Assembly (NCBI RefSeq): GCF_040544485.1 | Contig: NZ_JBDZDV010000001.1 | Coordinates: forward strand, 248,001 to 312,000 | Direction: 5' to 3' | Source of the DNA: Lacicoccus halitifaciens | GTDB taxonomy: Bacteria; Bacillota; Bacilli; Staphylococcales; Salinicoccaceae | DNA: 64,000 nucleotides | In this document: positions 17,869 through 27,342 of the stretch, one piece after another | Layout of the letters: each line of letters starts with the position of its first letter | Position numbering within the stretch: the first letter of the stretch is position 1 | Translations under genes and position numbers: made by a program | The notes under the pieces: model-generated | Told to the model about the DNA's origin: nothing | The model's input: the letters and a program-made list of their open reading frames with translations, nothing else | Databases searched by the model: none

Positions 17869-19854
17869 TTGTCTAAAACGAACACATACAGTGATGACTC
17901 GATTCAGATATTGGAAGGGCTGGATGCGGTACGCAAGCGTCCAGGGATGTATATAGGCTCGACCGATGTCAAAGGACTGCATCATCTGGTTTATGAAATT
18001 GCAGATAATGCGGTTGATGAAATATTGAATGGTCACGGTGATGAAATCACCATCACGCTGAATAAAGACTCAAGCATCACGGTCACCGACAACGGCCGCG
18101 GGATGCCGACAGGTATGCATTCATCCAAAAAGCCCACACCGGAAGTCATCTTCACGGTGCTTCATGCGGGCGGCAAGTTCGGCGGCGGCGGCTACAAAAC
18201 TTCGGGCGGTCTGCACGGCGTCGGCGCTTCCGTCGTGAATGCACTGAGTGAATGGATGGAACTTGAAATCTTCAGGGATGGAAAAGTGCATACAATGTCC
18301 TTCAAGGACGGGGGTGCCGTCGACCAGAAGCTGACGGTGACCGGCAAGACGAAAAAGACCGGCACGTCCGTGACTTTCAAGCCGGATCCCGATGTATTCA
18401 AGCTCGGCACTTCATTTAACTATGAAATGATCGTTGAAAGGATGCGGGAATCCGCATTCCTCCTGAGCGGTCTTAAAGTGACGATCACGGATGCGCGGGG
18501 CGAGGAAGAGAAAGTCGAAGAGTTCCAGTACGAGGACGGGCTGAAATCATTCATCGACTTCCTGAACGAAGGTAAAGATTCGATCGGAAACATCGTCCAG
18601 TTCAAAGGCGAGTACCAGGGCATCGAGGCGGAGGTCAGCTTCCAGTACAACGACCAGTATACCGAGACGATACTCTCCTTCGTCAACAACGTCCGTACAA
18701 AAGACGGCGGGACCCATGAGGTCGGCTTCAAAACCGGCTTTACAAAAGCTTTCAATGAATATGCACGGAAGATCAAGGAATTGAAGGATAAGGATAAAAA
18801 TCTTGAAGGCAATGATATACGCGAAGGCCTGACCGCGGTGGTCTCGATTAAAATACCGGAAGAACAGCTTCAGTTCGAAGGGCAGACGAAGAGTAAGCTA
18901 GGCACCAATGAAGCCCGCGCTGCAGTCGAATCGCTGCTCGTGGAGAAACTGCCGTTCTATCTGGAAGAAAACGGCGCGCTCAGCAGCCAGCTCGTGAAAA
19001 AGGCCATTAAAGCGAGGAATGTCCGGGAAGCTGCGAGAAAGGCACGGGAGGAAGCCCGCAGCGGCAAGAAGAACAAAAGAAGGGACACCCTCTTATCCGG
19101 TAAACTGACACCGGCCCAGAGTAAAAACGCAAAGAAGAATGAACTGTTCCTCGTCGAAGGGGACTCGGCCGGCGGTTCCGCCAAGCAGGGCAGGGACCGG
19201 AAATTCCAGGCCATACTGCCGCTCCGGGGCAAAGTGATCAATACCGAGAAGGCCAAGTTTGAAGATATCTTCAAAAACGAGGAGATCAATACGATCATCC
19301 ATACGATCGGTGCCGGTGTCGGCACGGAGTTCAAGGTGGAAGATGCCAACTACGATAAGGTCATCATCATGACCGATGCGGACACCGATGGTGCCCATAT
19401 CCAGGTGCTGCTGCTCACGTTCTTCTTCAATTATATGCGCCCGCTCTTTGAAGCAGGAAAGATTTATATCGCATTGCCGCCTTTATTCCAGCTGAAGAAG
19501 AAATCGAAGAAAAAGGATATCGTCAAATATGTATGGACCGAGGAGGAACTGGAGGCAGCCCAGGAAGAGATGGGCACCAACATCGAACTCCAGAGGTATA
19601 AGGGTCTCGGTGAAATGATGGCAGAGCAGCTCTGGGAAACGACGATGAACCCGGAGACGCGGACATTGATCCAGGTGTCGATCGATGATGAGGCGCTGTC
19701 ATTGAAACGCGTGACCACCTTAATGGGTGACAACGTTGAACTCAGACGGAAATGGATCGAGTCCAACGTGAGCTTTACGCTCGAGGAGCAGAATTCCATT
19801 TTAGAAAACGATGAAATCGACCATATGGATGAGGAAGGTGAAGGTAATGGCTGA
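17869..19854 (+). CDS. parE: DNA topoisomerase IV subunit B
   Basis: ATPase subunit of topoisomerase IV, which unlinks daughter chromosomes. It has 661 residues: GHKL ATPase domain (VYEIADNAVDEILNG, then GRGMPTGMH), transducer, and TOPRIM domain (EGDSAGGSAKQGRDR; acidic DTDGAH). The start is TTG at 17869, placed 8 bases after a perfect AGGAGG; no ATG or GTG fits. The pairing with parC and following alsT, as in S. aureus, identifies it as ParE rather than GyrB. Confidence 0.96.
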   Translation: MSKTNTYSDDSIQILEGLDAVRKRPGMYIGSTDVKGLHHLVYEIADNAVDEILNGHGDEITITLNKDSSITVTDNGRGMPTGMHSSKKPTPEVIFTVLHAGGKFGGGGYKTSGGLHGVGASVVNALSEWMELEIFRDGKVHTMSFKDGGAVDQKLTVTGKTKKTGTSVTFKPDPDVFKLGTSFNYEMIVERMRESAFLLSGLKVTITDARGEEEKVEEFQYEDGLKSFIDFLNEGKDSIGNIVQFKGEYQGIEAEVSFQYNDQYTETILSFVNNVRTKDGGTHEVGFKTGFTKAFNEYARKIKELKDKDKNLEGNDIREGLTAVVSIKIPEEQLQFEGQTKSKLGTNEARAAVESLLVEKLPFYLEENGALSSQLVKKAIKARNVREAARKAREEARSGKKNKRRDTLLSGKLTPAQSKNAKKNELFLVEGDSAGGSAKQGRDRKFQAILPLRGKVINTEKAKFEDIFKNEEINTIIHTIGAGVGTEFKVEDANYDKVIIMTDADTDGAHIQVLLLTFFFNYMRPLFEAGKIYIALPPLFQLKKKSKKKDIVKYVWTEEELEAAQEEMGTNIELQRYKGLGEMMAEQLWETTMNPETRTLIQVSIDDEALSLKRVTTLMGDNVELRRKWIESNVSFTLEEQNSILENDEIDHMDEEGEGNG

Positions 19855-22261
19855 GACGATTCAGAATTTGAAACTTGAAGATGTGCTCGGCGACCGCTTC
19901 GGCCGCTACAGTAAGTACGTCATCCAGGACCGTGCCATACCTGACGTAAGAGACGGACTGAAGCCGGTTCAGAGGCGCATACTTTACGCGATGTTCCGGG
20001 AAGGGAATACATTCGATAAAAACTACCGTAAAAGTGCAAAGGCAGTCGGCAACGTGATCGGCAACTACCATCCCCACGGGGAATCCAGCATATACGATGC
20101 GATGGTCCGCATGGGCCAGGAATGGAAGATGCGGGAAGAGCTGATCATGATCCACGGCAACAAAGGCAGTGTGGACGGCGACCCGCCGGCCGCAATGCGT
20201 TACACCGAGGCGAAGCTTGCGGAACTTTCAAACGAGATGCTTCGGGACATCAACAAGAACACCGTCACATTCATGAACAACTTTGATGATACGGATGTCG
20301 AGCCGACTGTACTGCCGGCAAGGTTCCCGAACATCCTCGTGAACGGCTCGACCGGGATTTCTGCAGGTTATGCGACGGATATCCCGCCGCATAACTTAAG
20401 TGAGGTCATCGATGCGACACTGAAAGTGATCGATAAGCCGACTGTCGGAATCGATGAACTGCTTGAAATCGTCAAGGGGCCGGATTTTCCGACCGGTGGC
20501 ATCATCCAGGGCAAAGATGAGCTGAAGAAAGCCTATGAGACCGGAAAAGGCAGGGTGGTCGTGCGTTCCAAAGTCGAAACCGAGGATCTGCGCGGCGGCA
20601 GGAAGCTGATCGCGATCACTGAGCTGCCGTATGAAGTCAACAAGGCGAACCTCGTCAAAAAAATCGATGAGATCCGTGCAGAAAAGAAAGTCGACGGCAT
20701 CCTCGAAGTCCGGGACGAAACCGACAGGCAGGGTCTCAGGATTGCGGTGGAACTGCGTAAGGATGCGAATGTGGAAGGCATCATCAACTACCTCTATAAA
20801 CGGACGGAACTGCAGGTGACCTACAACTTCAATATGGTCGCAATCAGTGAACGGGCACCGAAGCTGCTGGGCTTGAAGGAGATCCTGACCAGCTACATCG
20901 CCCACCAGAAAGAAGTGGTGTACAAACGCTCGGAATTCGATCTGGACCGTGCCCAGAAGCGCATGCACATCATTGAGGGCCTGATGAAGGCATTATCTAT
21001 CCTCGACGATGTGATCCGCGTCATCAGGGAATCGAAAAACAAGAAGAACGCAAAAGAAAACTTGATGGAGGCGTACCATTTCACCGATGCACAGGCGGAA
21101 GCCATCGTCATGCTCCAGCTGTACCGCCTGACCAACACGGATATCGTCGAGCTCGAAACCGAGCACAGCGAACTGGAGTATACGATCAACCAGCTGAATG
21201 AGATCCTTTCCGATGATAAGAAGCTGCTCGGTGTCATCAAAAAAGAGCTCCGTGATACTAAGAAGAAATACAAATCCGACCGGTTGACGGTCGTTGAAGA
21301 TGAGATCGAAAATATAGAGCTGGATAAACATGTGCTCATCCCACAGGAAGAGACCATCCTGTCGCTCACAAAAGACGGCTATGTCAAGCGCACGAGCCCG
21401 AGGAGCTACAATGCGAGTGCACTGGAAGAAATCGGCATGAAGGAGGATGACTTCCTGATCTTCACAGCGGAATCCCATACGCTCCAGCAGATGCTCGTCT
21501 TCACGAACCTCGGGAATTACCTGATCATACCGGTCCATGAAATACCCGAAATACGGTGGAAGGATCACGGCGTCCATCTGTCCAGCAGATTCAACATCGA
21601 TTCCGAGGAGATGCCGATTTTCGCCACGGCCATTGATGACTTCAAGGCACCCGTCACCGTCGTATCGACGACCAGAGGCGGGCAGATCAAGCGCAGTGAG
21701 CTGTCTTTATTCGAGGCGGTGCGGATTAAAAGGCCGCTCGCCTATATGAATCTGAAGGCGGGTGACGAAGTCGTTTCCCTGGAGATTTCAGAAACCGGTA
21801 CTGAGGATATGCTGTTCGTCACCGCAAAAGGACTCACGCTGAAATATCCGGTCGACTCCGTCAATACGAGCGGACTCAGGACCCAGGGGGTCAGGGCGAT
21901 GAACGTCAAACCGGATGATGAAATCATCTTTGCCGGCCTCATCCGGGATGAGAAGTATTTACTGACCGTATCGAACAGAGGTGCGGTCAAACGCACCGAT
22001 CTCTCCATATTCGATGCAGGGGCACGCGCCCAGGTCGGCACGATGCTTCTGAAGGAAATCAAATCGAAGCCCCACAGGCTGGTTGGTGCTGTGCTGTTCG
22101 CCGACGATATCAATGCAGTGATCATGTCGGAATCGGAAAGCTCGACAGTCAGAGGCAAAAGCATCCGCGTGACAGGCAAATATGTGAACGGCTCTTTTGT
22201 TGTGGATGAGGATGAATTCGGCGAAGTCACTGATGTGCATTTTGATGTTATAAGTGAATAA
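19847..22261 (+). CDS. parC: DNA topoisomerase IV subunit A
   Basis: DNA-cleaving subunit of topoisomerase IV (804 residues). The catalytic Tyr119 lies in AAMRYTEAKL. The quinolone-resistance region reads HPHGESSIYD with Ser80 and Asp84 (staphylococci have Ser80/Glu84), so the residue usually mutated to resistance, Ser80, is wild type. C-terminal beta-propeller repeats follow from about residue 500. ATG 19847 overlaps the parE end by 8 bases, implying translational coupling; the frame is open further upstream inside parE but that is not used. Confidence 0.97.
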   Translation: MAETIQNLKLEDVLGDRFGRYSKYVIQDRAIPDVRDGLKPVQRRILYAMFREGNTFDKNYRKSAKAVGNVIGNYHPHGESSIYDAMVRMGQEWKMREELIMIHGNKGSVDGDPPAAMRYTEAKLAELSNEMLRDINKNTVTFMNNFDDTDVEPTVLPARFPNILVNGSTGISAGYATDIPPHNLSEVIDATLKVIDKPTVGIDELLEIVKGPDFPTGGIIQGKDELKKAYETGKGRVVVRSKVETEDLRGGRKLIAITELPYEVNKANLVKKIDEIRAEKKVDGILEVRDETDRQGLRIAVELRKDANVEGIINYLYKRTELQVTYNFNMVAISERAPKLLGLKEILTSYIAHQKEVVYKRSEFDLDRAQKRMHIIEGLMKALSILDDVIRVIRESKNKKNAKENLMEAYHFTDAQAEAIVMLQLYRLTNTDIVELETEHSELEYTINQLNEILSDDKKLLGVIKKELRDTKKKYKSDRLTVVEDEIENIELDKHVLIPQEETILSLTKDGYVKRTSPRSYNASALEEIGMKEDDFLIFTAESHTLQQMLVFTNLGNYLIIPVHEIPEIRWKDHGVHLSSRFNIDSEEMPIFATAIDDFKAPVTVVSTTRGGQIKRSELSLFEAVRIKRPLAYMNLKAGDEVVSLEISETGTEDMLFVTAKGLTLKYPVDSVNTSGLRTQGVRAMNVKPDDEIIFAGLIRDEKYLLTVSNRGAVKRTDLSIFDAGARAQVGTMLLKEIKSKPHRLVGAVLFADDINAVIMSESESSTVRGKSIRVTGKYVNGSFVVDEDEFGEVTDVHFDVISE

Positions 22262-22279
22262 AAAAATAGTTCTAATTTC

Positions 22280-22322
22280 AGCCCCCGGTGTTATAATATT
22301 TTAACATGAAGGGGGCTTTTTC
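22280..22322 (+). promoter_or_regulatory. Hairpin ending parC and masking the alsT ribosome-binding site
   Basis: AGCCCCC (22280-22286) pairs with GGGGGCT (22311-22317), followed by five Ts; inside, TGTTA pairs with TAACA. The 3' arm GGGGGC is also the only good Shine-Dalgarno for alsT (ATG 22324), and a TATAAT box (22292-22297) sits in the loop. It can act as the parC terminator, as a translation lock, or both. Structure is seen; function is inferred. Confidence 0.7.
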
Positions 22323-22323
22323 A

Positions 22324-23778
22324 ATGGAAGATTTTACAAGCATGTTTGAAAACATCATCGGAGTGATGAATGAGCTGCTATGGGGGGATTTCCTCATCGG
22401 GATTCTGATTGTCGCGGGTCTTTATTTTTCTTTATCCTCGAGATTCGTCCAGCTCAGATGGTTTAAGCAGATGTTCACCGTCCTCCGGGACAAACCGGAA
22501 ACACTGCCGGACGGCACGAAGGGTATTTCGGCGTTCAAGGCATTCACCATCAGTGCCGCTTCGCGCGTCGGTACAGGGAATGTCGCGGGTGTCGCCACAG
22601 CCATCGTGCTGGGGGGCCCCGGTGCGGTCTTCTGGATGTGGGTCATTGCGTTCATCGGTGCAGGTACTGCATTTTTCGAATCGACGCTCGGCCAGTTGTA
22701 CAAAGTGAAAGATAAGGAGGGCGGTTTCCGCGGCGGCCCGGCATACTACATGGAAAAAGGGCTGAATCAAAAATGGCTTGCCGTGTTCTTCGCGATTCTG
22801 ATCACCGTCACTTTCGGATTTGCATTCAACGGCCTGCAGGCGAATACGATTGCTGCGGCATATAACGGCGCCTTCGGCATCGACCGAAACATCATCGGCA
22901 TCATCCTCGCCATATTCACCGCCATCGTCATATTCGGCGGGGCGAAGAGGATTGCGAATGTCACCGGCTACATAGTGCCGATCATGGCGGCGATTTATCT
23001 TGCGGTCGTGTTCGTGCTGCTGATCATCAACTATGACATGATACTGCCGATGATCGGGCAGATCTTTGCAAGTGCATTCGGCCTGCAGGAGGCATTTGCG
23101 GGTGCGGTCGGCGCCGCGATACTGAACGGTTTCCAAAGGGGGCTGTTCTCGAATGAGGCCGGCATGGGTTCCGTGCCGAACGCAGCCGCATCAGCTGCAG
23201 TCAGCCACCCCGTGAAACAGGGCCTGATCCAGTCGCTCGGCGTCTACTTCGATACGATGGTGGTGTGTACGGCCACTGCCGTGATCATACTGATGTATTC
23301 AGATTTGAGCTTTGGGGAGGATGCGACCCAGGGCATCGAAGTCACACAGGCGGCGATGTCTGCACAGATGGGTGACTTCGGCGCAATCTTCATAGCGGTC
23401 GTCATACTGCTCTTCGCCTACAGTTCAATTCTCGGAAATTATTTCTACGGCCAGAGCAACCTTAATTTCATCAAGGAGCATCCGGTGGTGCTGCTCGTGT
23501 TCAAACTCCTCGTCATCGGGATGGTCTACATTGGTGCAGTCATGGATATCACACTCGCATGGAACACTGCGGATGTGTTCATGGCACTGATGGCCGTGAC
23601 CAACATCGTGGCGATCATCGGCCTGAGCGGGACCGTCTTCAAAGTATCCAAAGATTATGCCGATCAGCTGAAGGCCGGCAGACAGCCCGTATTCTACATC
23701 GATAATGTCGATATCGACAAAAACGGAATCGGGGAATGGGACAGCGACCGTTATGACAAAGGTAACAGGAAAGTTTAA
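22324..23778 (+). CDS. alsT: Sodium:alanine/glycine symporter (AGCS family)
   Basis: A 484-residue membrane carrier with about 11 helices that imports alanine, glycine or glutamine with Na+. Family signatures are seen: RVGTGNVAGVATAIVLGGPGA near the first third and LFSNEAGMGSVPNAAASA near the middle. It follows parC as in S. aureus. ATG 22324 was chosen because GGGGGC is 7 bases upstream; an ATG at 22306 lies inside the hairpin without a site. A hydrophilic acidic tail (DNVDIDKNGIGEWDSDRYD) ends the protein. Confidence 0.94.
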   Translation: MEDFTSMFENIIGVMNELLWGDFLIGILIVAGLYFSLSSRFVQLRWFKQMFTVLRDKPETLPDGTKGISAFKAFTISAASRVGTGNVAGVATAIVLGGPGAVFWMWVIAFIGAGTAFFESTLGQLYKVKDKEGGFRGGPAYYMEKGLNQKWLAVFFAILITVTFGFAFNGLQANTIAAAYNGAFGIDRNIIGIILAIFTAIVIFGGAKRIANVTGYIVPIMAAIYLAVVFVLLIINYDMILPMIGQIFASAFGLQEAFAGAVGAAILNGFQRGLFSNEAGMGSVPNAAASAAVSHPVKQGLIQSLGVYFDTMVVCTATAVIILMYSDLSFGEDATQGIEVTQAAMSAQMGDFGAIFIAVVILLFAYSSILGNYFYGQSNLNFIKEHPVVLLVFKLLVIGMVYIGAVMDITLAWNTADVFMALMAVTNIVAIIGLSGTVFKVSKDYADQLKAGRQPVFYIDNVDIDKNGIGEWDSDRYDKGNRKV

Positions 23779-23812
23779 TAAGGTAATTGGCTGCTGCGAC
23801 GGGAACCGATAA

Positions 23813-23846
23813 AAAATGACCGCATACATATGTATGCGGTCATTTT
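23813..23846. terminator. Bidirectional terminator between alsT and the DUF1002 gene
   Basis: A perfect palindrome (AAAATGACCGCATACAT with ATGTATGCGGTCATTTT) between convergent genes, with A/T runs at both ends. Confidence 0.92.
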
Positions 23847-23849
23847 CAT

Positions 23850-24812
23850 TTAAAACAGGTTTCTTACAAAGTCGGCGACACGGCTGAAGAAGTTGCGGAG
23901 GGCGTCGACGAAGGATTGCCATGCACCAGATTCCTGTATCTCCTGTCCGATTTCTCCGGCCCTGTCGCGGGCTTCACCGAATGCGTCGCTCGAAGTGATC
24001 TGGTCGACCAGATCTCTTGAAGATTCCATCAGCCTCTCCGCTTCTTCACCGGAAAATATGCCGGAGTCGCGGATATCCAGCAGGATGCCGACGATGCGGT
24101 CGATCTGCTCCTGGGACAGGATGCCGTCAAGGCCGTTTTCCTGCATCTTTTCATCAACGATGCCCCTGACGTCCTCTTCTGTCACATCACCGCCGTAGTT
24201 ATTGACGATCTCAATCTTGATTTCGGTGATCATCTTGTTGAGCTGGACTTGTGAAAACCCTTCGACACCGCTGTTTTCCTCTGCGATGTCTGTAATGGCT
24301 TCAAGCTCTTCCTGTGCATTCCGGGTGCGTTCCTCCGGAATCTCCTCACCCTGCACTTCATACGCCTTGTAGATACCCGACAAAGCACTCTCACCCGTCA
24401 CGTCTTCCGCTGCGGCGATGGTGACATCGGCATCGGTGACGCCTGAAGTGATCAGTGCGTTCTGATATGTCTCTTCCGTGATCTGGGTGATCTCACCCAT
24501 CTCTTCATTGAGTGTGATATTGAGGCCGTGGCCCGGGTCCCTCTGGATGATGCGGATGCTTGATTTCAGCACACTGTCATCATAATAGACATCCAGGTAA
24601 TTCTGAAGGTCTTCCGAGTACACGTATCCGGTCTCATCACCGTCTTCTGTGCCCAGCAGACTGCTGGTATCCTCCCTCAAACCATCATCATTCTCCAGGG
24701 CCGCGCCGTAGATTGTCACGGCATTTTCCCATTCCGAAGCCGCCTTCAAAGTGGCGGGCAGAAGGGATATGAATAACACCGCAACAGCGAGCAGTGTAAA
24801 CTTTTTATACAT
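23850..24812 (-). CDS. DUF1002 family secreted protein (YpuA-like)
   Basis: A 320-residue exported protein. The N-terminus is a signal peptide (lysines, a hydrophobic run to about residue 20, then ATLKAAS as a likely cleavage site). The mature part matches the DUF1002 family (Bacillus YpuA): SEDLQNYLDVYYDDSVLKSS, NITLNEEMGEITQITEETYQNALIT and SGIYKAYEVQGE. The C-terminal third is helical and acidic. The family's function is unknown; it is known from Bacillus and Clostridium. It is transcribed alone, convergent with alsT and divergent from the LCP gene. Confidence 0.82.
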   Translation of the reverse strand: MYKKFTLLAVAVLFISLLPATLKAASEWENAVTIYGAALENDDGLREDTSSLLGTEDGDETGYVYSEDLQNYLDVYYDDSVLKSSIRIIQRDPGHGLNITLNEEMGEITQITEETYQNALITSGVTDADVTIAAAEDVTGESALSGIYKAYEVQGEEIPEERTRNAQEELEAITDIAEENSGVEGFSQVQLNKMITEIKIEIVNNYGGDVTEEDVRGIVDEKMQENGLDGILSQEQIDRIVGILLDIRDSGIFSGEEAERLMESSRDLVDQITSSDAFGEARDRAGEIGQEIQESGAWQSFVDALRNFFSRVADFVRNLF

Positions 24813-24955
24813 AGTGATCCTCTTTTCTTATGATTTTCATTCATATTACTATATCGGTGTCTGTAAGACAATTTTAAACATGCGCTGTATATTTGCTTTA
24901 TTAATCTCTCTTTTAAGAGTAGAATATCTGTTAGAGAATTTTTAGGAGCTTGAAT

Positions 24956-25981
24956 ATGGAAAATGAATATAAACGCGTAAACAGGAATGACACTGTCACA
25001 CGCAAAAAGTTTAAATTGAAGAAGAGGGCATACATACCGCTCATACTGCTCATTTTACTGATCGGTGCGGTGATATATATATTTGCTTCCTACCAGTCCG
25101 GCCTGAACACCGCAAAGGAGGACGGTGTGGAACATGAAGAGATGATTTTCAACAGTACGGACAACAATGACGGCAGGAAACTGTTCCTGCTGCTCGGTGC
25201 CGACCGGGAAGAGGACGGTGCCACACGGACCGACGTCGTGATGCTCGGACAGTATGATTATATGCAGAAGGACTTGAAGCTGGTGTCAATCATGCGGGAT
25301 ATCTATATGGATATACCGGGTTATCAGAACTACAAGATCAACTCGGTCTTTTCTTTGGGCGGCGTCGAACTGCTGAGGCAGACGATTGCCGAAAACTTCG
25401 GGGTGCAGGTCGAGGACTATATCGTGGTCGACTATCAGGCATTCGAATCGGTGGTGGATGCGATCAATGAAGACGGGATCACCATCGATGTGGAAAAGGA
25501 CATGTCGGAGAAGATCACCACCGAGCTGTTTGCAGGAGAGCAGCAGCTGAACGGTGAGGATCTGCTTGAATATGCACGCTTCCGCCAGGATGCCGAAGGT
25601 GATTTCGGTCGTGTCAGACGCCAGCAGCAGGTCATATCGGCCATAAAAGATGAGGTGCTGACCGTCGGGGGGATCTTCAATCTGCCGCATGCCATGGGCA
25701 CGGGCATGGGTTATGTGAACACGAGCATGGGCAATGCCGAGCTCTACCGCATGGCCGCTTCATTCCTGGTCCGGGGGGATAAGGACATCGATTCACTGAC
25801 CCTCCCTGTGGATGGGTCATACCAGTTCATGGATACGTATCATGCAGGTAACGTGATCGATATGGATTTCGAACGGAACCGCGAAGTGCTGCATCAATTT
25901 TTGAATGATGAACTGGATGAACCTGAAGCGCATGCACCTGAAGAGAACCTGGAAGAAAATGATGAAATTTCACATGAATGA
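24956..25981 (+). CDS. LytR-CpsA-Psr (LCP) family cell-wall ligase
   Basis: Membrane-anchored enzyme of the family that moves teichoic acid or other glycopolymers from a lipid carrier to peptidoglycan. The 341-residue protein has a basic cytosolic start, one membrane segment (about residues 26-46) and an extracellular LCP domain. The domain shows LLLGADREEDGATRTDVVML, SIMRDIYMDIPGY and YARFRQDAEGDFGRVRRQQ, whose arginines and aspartates bind the pyrophosphate-lipid substrate. ATG 24956 is placed 7 bases after AGGAG. An acidic C-tail follows. Which S. aureus homologue (MsrR, SA0908, SA2103 types) it matches cannot be fixed by eye. Confidence 0.93.
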   Translation: MENEYKRVNRNDTVTRKKFKLKKRAYIPLILLILLIGAVIYIFASYQSGLNTAKEDGVEHEEMIFNSTDNNDGRKLFLLLGADREEDGATRTDVVMLGQYDYMQKDLKLVSIMRDIYMDIPGYQNYKINSVFSLGGVELLRQTIAENFGVQVEDYIVVDYQAFESVVDAINEDGITIDVEKDMSEKITTELFAGEQQLNGEDLLEYARFRQDAEGDFGRVRRQQQVISAIKDEVLTVGGIFNLPHAMGTGMGYVNTSMGNAELYRMAASFLVRGDKDIDSLTLPVDGSYQFMDTYHAGNVIDMDFERNREVLHQFLNDELDEPEAHAPEENLEENDEISHE

Positions 25982-25984
25982 TTT

Positions 25985-26011
25985 AAAAGGCGTCTTTTGA
26001 CGCCTTTTTTT
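25985..26011 (+). terminator. Terminator after the LCP gene
   Basis: AAAAGGCGTC and GACGCCTTTT form a 10-bp stem with a TTTT loop and a trailing T run. Confidence 0.9.
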
Positions 26012-26047
26012 GATGACCTGACGGGCGGAAGCATGCTATATTATATA

Positions 26048-26061
26048 CGAACACAAGTTCG
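26048..26061 (+). promoter_or_regulatory. LexA (SOS) box
   Basis: CGAACACAAGTTCG is an exact CGAAC-N4-GTTCG operator, extended by TATATA on both sides. It lies 18 bases before the start of the Y-family polymerase gene and so should place it under DNA-damage control. Confidence 0.92.
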
Positions 26062-26079
26062 TATATAAGGGGTGATGGT

Positions 26080-27342
26080 ATGTATGATTATTATATCTGT
26101 CCGCACCGTCATATTTTGTGCGTCGATCTGAAGAGCTTTTTTGCAAGCGTTTCATGCATTTTGAAGGGACTGGATCCAAAAACGACGAAGCTCGCCGTGG
26201 TCGGCGATACGAAAAGCATCGGATCGGTGGTGCTCGCTGCGACACCGGAACTCAAGAAGCTCGGCATCAAGACAGGCTCCAGGCTGTTTGAAATACCGGC
26301 CCGGAGCGACATCTACATCATCAATCCGTCAATGAAGACCTATCTCGACTATTCGTCGAAAATAACGGAAATTGCACTGCAGTATACGGCTCCTGAGGAT
26401 TTCCATCAATACTCCATCGATGAATTCTTCATGGACATCACGGAAAGCTACCGTCTGTTCGGGAAAACGCCGTATGATGTGGCCAAAAGGGTCCGGAAGG
26501 AGATCCATGAAGCGACAAAAATAGACAGTGCCATCGGCGTCGGGGAAAACCTGCTGCTCAGTAAACTCGCACTGGATATCGAAGCGAAAAGGACGGATGA
26601 CGGCATCGCCGAATGGAGATACCATGATGTACCGGAGAAGCTTTGGCCGATTACGCCGCTTAAGGCCTTCTGGGGAATCAACCGGCGGAGCGAGGTGAAG
26701 CTCAATGAGCGCGGAATCTTCAGCATCGGGGATCTTGCACATTACAACCCGGCCCATTTGAGGCGTGACTTCGGAATCATCGGCGTCGACTGGCATCTCC
26801 ATGCGAACGGCATAGATTTCAGTGTGATACGGGAGAAGCACACGGTCCATTCGCCCTCCATCGCAAAGAGCCAGATTCTGATGAGGGATTACAGATTCGA
26901 AGAGATATATGTGGTTTTATTCGAACAGTTCGATGAAGTGGCGCACCGTCTGCGTCTCGCACACCGGCTCGCCAGGACGGTGCAGTTTTCGGTCGGCACA
27001 AAAGACGGCAGGATCTTCCGCAAACAGTATACGGTCAAAGAGGGGACGAACAATGAAAGTGACATGATGAAGGCCACCTGGGGGCATCTGAGGCAGATTG
27101 CAGATCCTTACGCCTTGTACCGGACGATCAGCGTCTCGCTCACAAACTTCATACCGGACAGTGCAAAGCAGGTCTCCCTGTTCGAGGATATGGAAAAGGT
27201 GCTGAAGGAAGAAGCACTGATGAAGACGGTGGATGAATTAAAAGTGAAATACGGGCAGCTCGCCGTCATGCGTGCCCTCAGCCGGACGGATGCTTCCACG
27301 CTGAAGCTCAGGGAAGGGCTGATTGCGGGGCATAAAAGATAG
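26080..27342 (+). CDS. Y-family DNA polymerase, UmuC/UvrX-like (SOS-induced)
   Basis: A 420-residue lesion-bypass polymerase. Catalytic acids are present: Asp16 in CVDLKSFFASV, and Asp114-Glu115 in YSIDEFFMDIT. Palm, helix-hairpin-helix (LNERGIFSIGDLAHYN) and little-finger regions are in order. A short element near the end, QVSLFED, resembles the sliding-clamp binding motif QxxLF. It resembles Bacillus UvrX/YqjW more than DinB (Pol IV): it has an extended N-terminus and KSIGSVVLAATPELK instead of the DinB signature. ATG 26080 follows AAGGGG; the perfect LexA box controls it. Confidence 0.93.
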   Translation: MYDYYICPHRHILCVDLKSFFASVSCILKGLDPKTTKLAVVGDTKSIGSVVLAATPELKKLGIKTGSRLFEIPARSDIYIINPSMKTYLDYSSKITEIALQYTAPEDFHQYSIDEFFMDITESYRLFGKTPYDVAKRVRKEIHEATKIDSAIGVGENLLLSKLALDIEAKRTDDGIAEWRYHDVPEKLWPITPLKAFWGINRRSEVKLNERGIFSIGDLAHYNPAHLRRDFGIIGVDWHLHANGIDFSVIREKHTVHSPSIAKSQILMRDYRFEEIYVVLFEQFDEVAHRLRLAHRLARTVQFSVGTKDGRIFRKQYTVKEGTNNESDMMKATWGHLRQIADPYALYRTISVSLTNFIPDSAKQVSLFEDMEKVLKEEALMKTVDELKVKYGQLAVMRALSRTDASTLKLREGLIAGHKR

